From assembly GCA_016649675.1 (NCBI GenBank), contig JAENXG010000108.1, positions 1 through 8,032 on the forward strand: a stretch of DNA of 8,032 bases. The letters run 5' to 3'. This DNA comes from Methyloceanibacter sp. (GTDB lineage: Bacteria > Pseudomonadota > Alphaproteobacteria > Rhizobiales > Methyloligellaceae). The translations under genes and the position numbers were made by a program. Shown here one piece after another: positions 6,515 to 8,032 of this stretch. Position 1 is the stretch's first letter. Each line of letters starts with the position of its first letter. The notes under the pieces were generated by a model. That model was not told the DNA's origin, did no database searches, and was given only the letters and a program-made list of their open reading frames with translations.

Positions 6515-6541
6515 TTTATCGACCAGCAGCAGACGTTGCAA
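6515..6541 (-). promoter_or_regulatory. Weak candidate promoter for dxs in the dxs/P450 spacer
   Basis: On the minus strand TTGCAA (6541-6536) and GATAAA (6520-6515) are separated by 15 bp and lie 55 nt or more before the dxs ATG. The spacing is short for a sigma-70-type promoter. The rest of the 118-bp spacer shows a plus-strand TATAAG (6549-6554) before the P450, without a good -35. No riboswitch-like structure is apparent. Confidence 0.22.
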
Positions 6542-6578
6542 CACCCCCTATAAGCGAAGCCGAGGGCATATCAGGATC

Positions 6579-7952
6579 GTGGCGGCAGAAGCGACCATAG
6601 TGGAGAGACCCGTCCCCTCCAAGGGCCGTCTTTCCTTCCCCATGCTGATGCTCCGCATGGTTAGCAACCCCGTGGCGAGCTGGGGCGAGGATTTCTACCA
6701 CGAGCCGATCGTCGTCTACCGGTGGCTGGGGCTCGAGACCGCCTTCGTCATGGATCCGGCGCTCATTCAGACGGTCCTGCTCGACGACGCCGACAGCTAC
6801 TCCAAGCAGCCGGTCAACGACGATGTGTTCGGCGAGGCGATCGGCGGCGGGCTGCTCAATGCCGAAGGCGAGGCCTGGCGCTGGCAGCGCCGGCTCGCCG
6901 CACCTTTGTTCAGGACCGAGGACGTGCTCGCTTATGTGCCGGCCTTCGCCGCAGCTTGCGCGCCAATGCTCAAGCGCTGGAGCGAGGCGGGCCCTAGCGC
7001 AAGTCAGACGATCGACAAGGACATGACCCGCGCCACCTTGCAGGTGCTGCAGGATATGGTGCTCGGGGCGGGCCTCGGCGAAGAGGACCGGAGGCTCATC
7101 GAGGAGGCGGGAGCGACGTTCCTCGCTTACTCGATCTGGAAGGTCGTGCTGACCGCTCTCCGCTTGCCGCCATGGGTCCCCCATCCCGGAGCCCGCACCA
7201 TGGTTCGCACCGGCCGGCAGCTGCGAGAGGTTGCTGAACGCGTGCTGGCGAAAGCGCGGGCGAGTGAAGCCCAAGGCGATGAGCTCCTGCAACGGCTCGT
7301 CACGGCACGTGACCCCGCCACGGGAGGCGCCATGTCCGACAGGCTGATCGTGGACAATGTCGTCACCTTCCTGATCGCGGGACACGAAACGACATCTCAA
7401 GCCCTGACCTGGTCGCTCTATCTGCTCGCGCTCTTCCCGGAGTGGCAGGCGCGCGTGCGCGAAGAGGTGCTGAGCGTGATCGGCGAAGGCGCAATCGGCC
7501 GCGAGGAGATCGGGAGGCTCTCTCTGCTCGACGCCGTGTTCCAGGAGGCCATGCGCCTCTATCCGCCGGTGCCGGTGTTGATGCGGAGGACGCTGGCCCC
7601 CGTCACGCTCGGCGGCGCCGCGCTTGGCAAAGGCGCGACCATCATCATCCCGATCTATGTCGTCCACCGGCACAAGCTCCTATGGCAGGATCCCCTCGCC
7701 TTCGAGCCTGCGCGCTTCACCGCTGAGGAAAGGGCGGCACGCCATCGCTGCGCCTATATGCCGTTCGGGGCTGGCCCGCGAACCTGCATCGGCGGCACCT
7801 TCGCCATGCTGGAGGGGAAGGCGATCCTCGCCACGCTGCTTGCGCACGCCCGCTTCGCGCTGCCGGACGGCGAGCAGCCCACGCCGTTTGCCCGCATCAC
7901 GCTCCGTCCCAAAGAGGGGCTCAAGCTCAAAGTAACGATGCTGCGGGACTGA
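6579..7952 (+). CDS. Cytochrome P450
   Basis: This 457-residue protein is a heme-thiolate monooxygenase of unknown substrate. All P450 landmarks are present in order. They are the C-helix WRWQR (100-104), the I-helix oxygen-activation motif AGHETT (267-272) within FLIAGHETTSQALTWSL, the K-helix ExxR as EAMR (323-326) followed by LYPPVPVLMRRT, FEPARF (375-380), and the heme loop FGAGPRTCIG (396-405) with C403 as the iron ligand. No N-terminal membrane anchor is evident, so it is probably soluble. The AGHETT / RLYPP / FGAGPRTCIG style is that of E-class P450s of the CYP4/CYP102-like kind; no family number can be given. It is not fused to a reductase, and no ferredoxin is visible. The GTG start at 6579 has AGGA only 2 nt away; GTG 6600 or ATG 6642 are possible alternatives. 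It is divergent from dxs and ends 4 bp from the convergent xseB. Confidence 0.95.
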   Translation: MAAEATIVERPVPSKGRLSFPMLMLRMVSNPVASWGEDFYHEPIVVYRWLGLETAFVMDPALIQTVLLDDADSYSKQPVNDDVFGEAIGGGLLNAEGEAWRWQRRLAAPLFRTEDVLAYVPAFAAACAPMLKRWSEAGPSASQTIDKDMTRATLQVLQDMVLGAGLGEEDRRLIEEAGATFLAYSIWKVVLTALRLPPWVPHPGARTMVRTGRQLREVAERVLAKARASEAQGDELLQRLVTARDPATGGAMSDRLIVDNVVTFLIAGHETTSQALTWSLYLLALFPEWQARVREEVLSVIGEGAIGREEIGRLSLLDAVFQEAMRLYPPVPVLMRRTLAPVTLGGAALGKGATIIIPIYVVHRHKLLWQDPLAFEPARFTAEERAARHRCAYMPFGAGPRTCIGGTFAMLEGKAILATLLAHARFALPDGEQPTPFARITLRPKEGLKLKVTMLRD

Positions 7953-7956
7953 GGGT

Positions 7957-8032
7957 CTAATCTTGGACGTCGAGGGGCTCGGTGCCGGTGGGCTGGCCGT
8001 TCTGGTTGAGCGAGATCTTCTCGACCCGCGCC
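7957..8032 (-). CDS. xseB: Probable exodeoxyribonuclease VII small subunit, C-terminal end (rest outside window)
   Basis: On the minus strand the last 24 codons read ARVEKISLNQNGQPTGTEPLD followed by VQD and a TAG stop (7959-7957). Alphaproteobacterial XseB proteins commonly end in a segment like '...KVEKIRL...GxPxGTEPLD', so this is very likely xseB. Exonuclease VII degrades single-stranded DNA, and XseB is its small subunit. In many Hyphomicrobiales xseB lies just upstream of dxs on the same strand; here it has the same orientation but the P450 lies between. The call rests on a short C-terminal stretch and neighbourhood only. Confidence 0.72.
   Translation of the reverse strand, partial: ARVEKISLNQNGQPTGTEPLDVQD

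Noticed and set aside
5522..6553. Plus-strand open frame of 343 codons antisense to dxs
   Set aside because: It mirrors dxs codons, with a biased H, A, G and R composition and no motif.
6461..6578. Thiamine-diphosphate riboswitch upstream of dxs
   Set aside because: Dxs uses this cofactor, but I saw no THI-box-like CUGAGA pattern or matching helices in the 118-bp spacer.
6516..7673. Minus-strand open frame of 385 codons antisense to the P450
   Set aside because: The P450 motifs on the plus strand are complete; the antisense frame lacks any recognisable feature.

Overview
The window is high-GC DNA with the gene content and codon bias of an alphaproteobacterium, most likely a member of the Hyphomicrobiales (Rhizobiales). 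Three things point there: the protein sequences, the xseB / dxs / tlyA / rlmD gene set on one strand, and a short two-palindrome intergenic repeat of the kind common in rhizobial genomes. No species call is possible from the sequence alone.

Layout. Positions 1-531 (+) are the C-terminal half of chorismate synthase (aroC). A roughly 97-bp palindromic repeat (546-642) fills the gap to the convergent rlmD-like gene (655-1887, -). That gene overlaps the 3' end of tlyA (1877-2626, -) by 11 nt, giving a two-gene rRNA-methylation unit. After a 127-bp divergent spacer come three plus-strand genes: a SET-domain methyltransferase with a zinc-type post-SET motif (2754-3332), a smaller SET protein without it (3424-3867), and a small exported protein of unknown function (4038-4520). 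Between the last two lies a gene remnant (3872-3958) whose translation matches the C-terminus of the exported protein. dxs (4529-6460, -) follows tail-to-tail. A cytochrome P450 (6579-7952, +) is divergent from dxs. The last 76 bases are the C-terminus of a probable xseB (-).

How it fits together. In many Hyphomicrobiales xseB, dxs, tlyA and an rlmD-like gene lie close together on one strand. Here the same minus-strand order is kept, but two plus-strand blocks interrupt it: the P450 between xseB and dxs, and the SET-SET-exported-protein block between dxs and tlyA. The core genes cover isoprenoid precursor synthesis (Dxs), exonuclease VII (XseB), rRNA methylation (TlyA, RlmD-like) and aromatic amino acid synthesis (AroC). 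The plus-strand genes look accessory. The most interesting items are the tandem, dissimilar SET genes, the paralog remnant touching the end of the second SET gene, and an orphan P450 beside dxs. I see no tRNA, rRNA, CRISPR array or intact insertion sequence.
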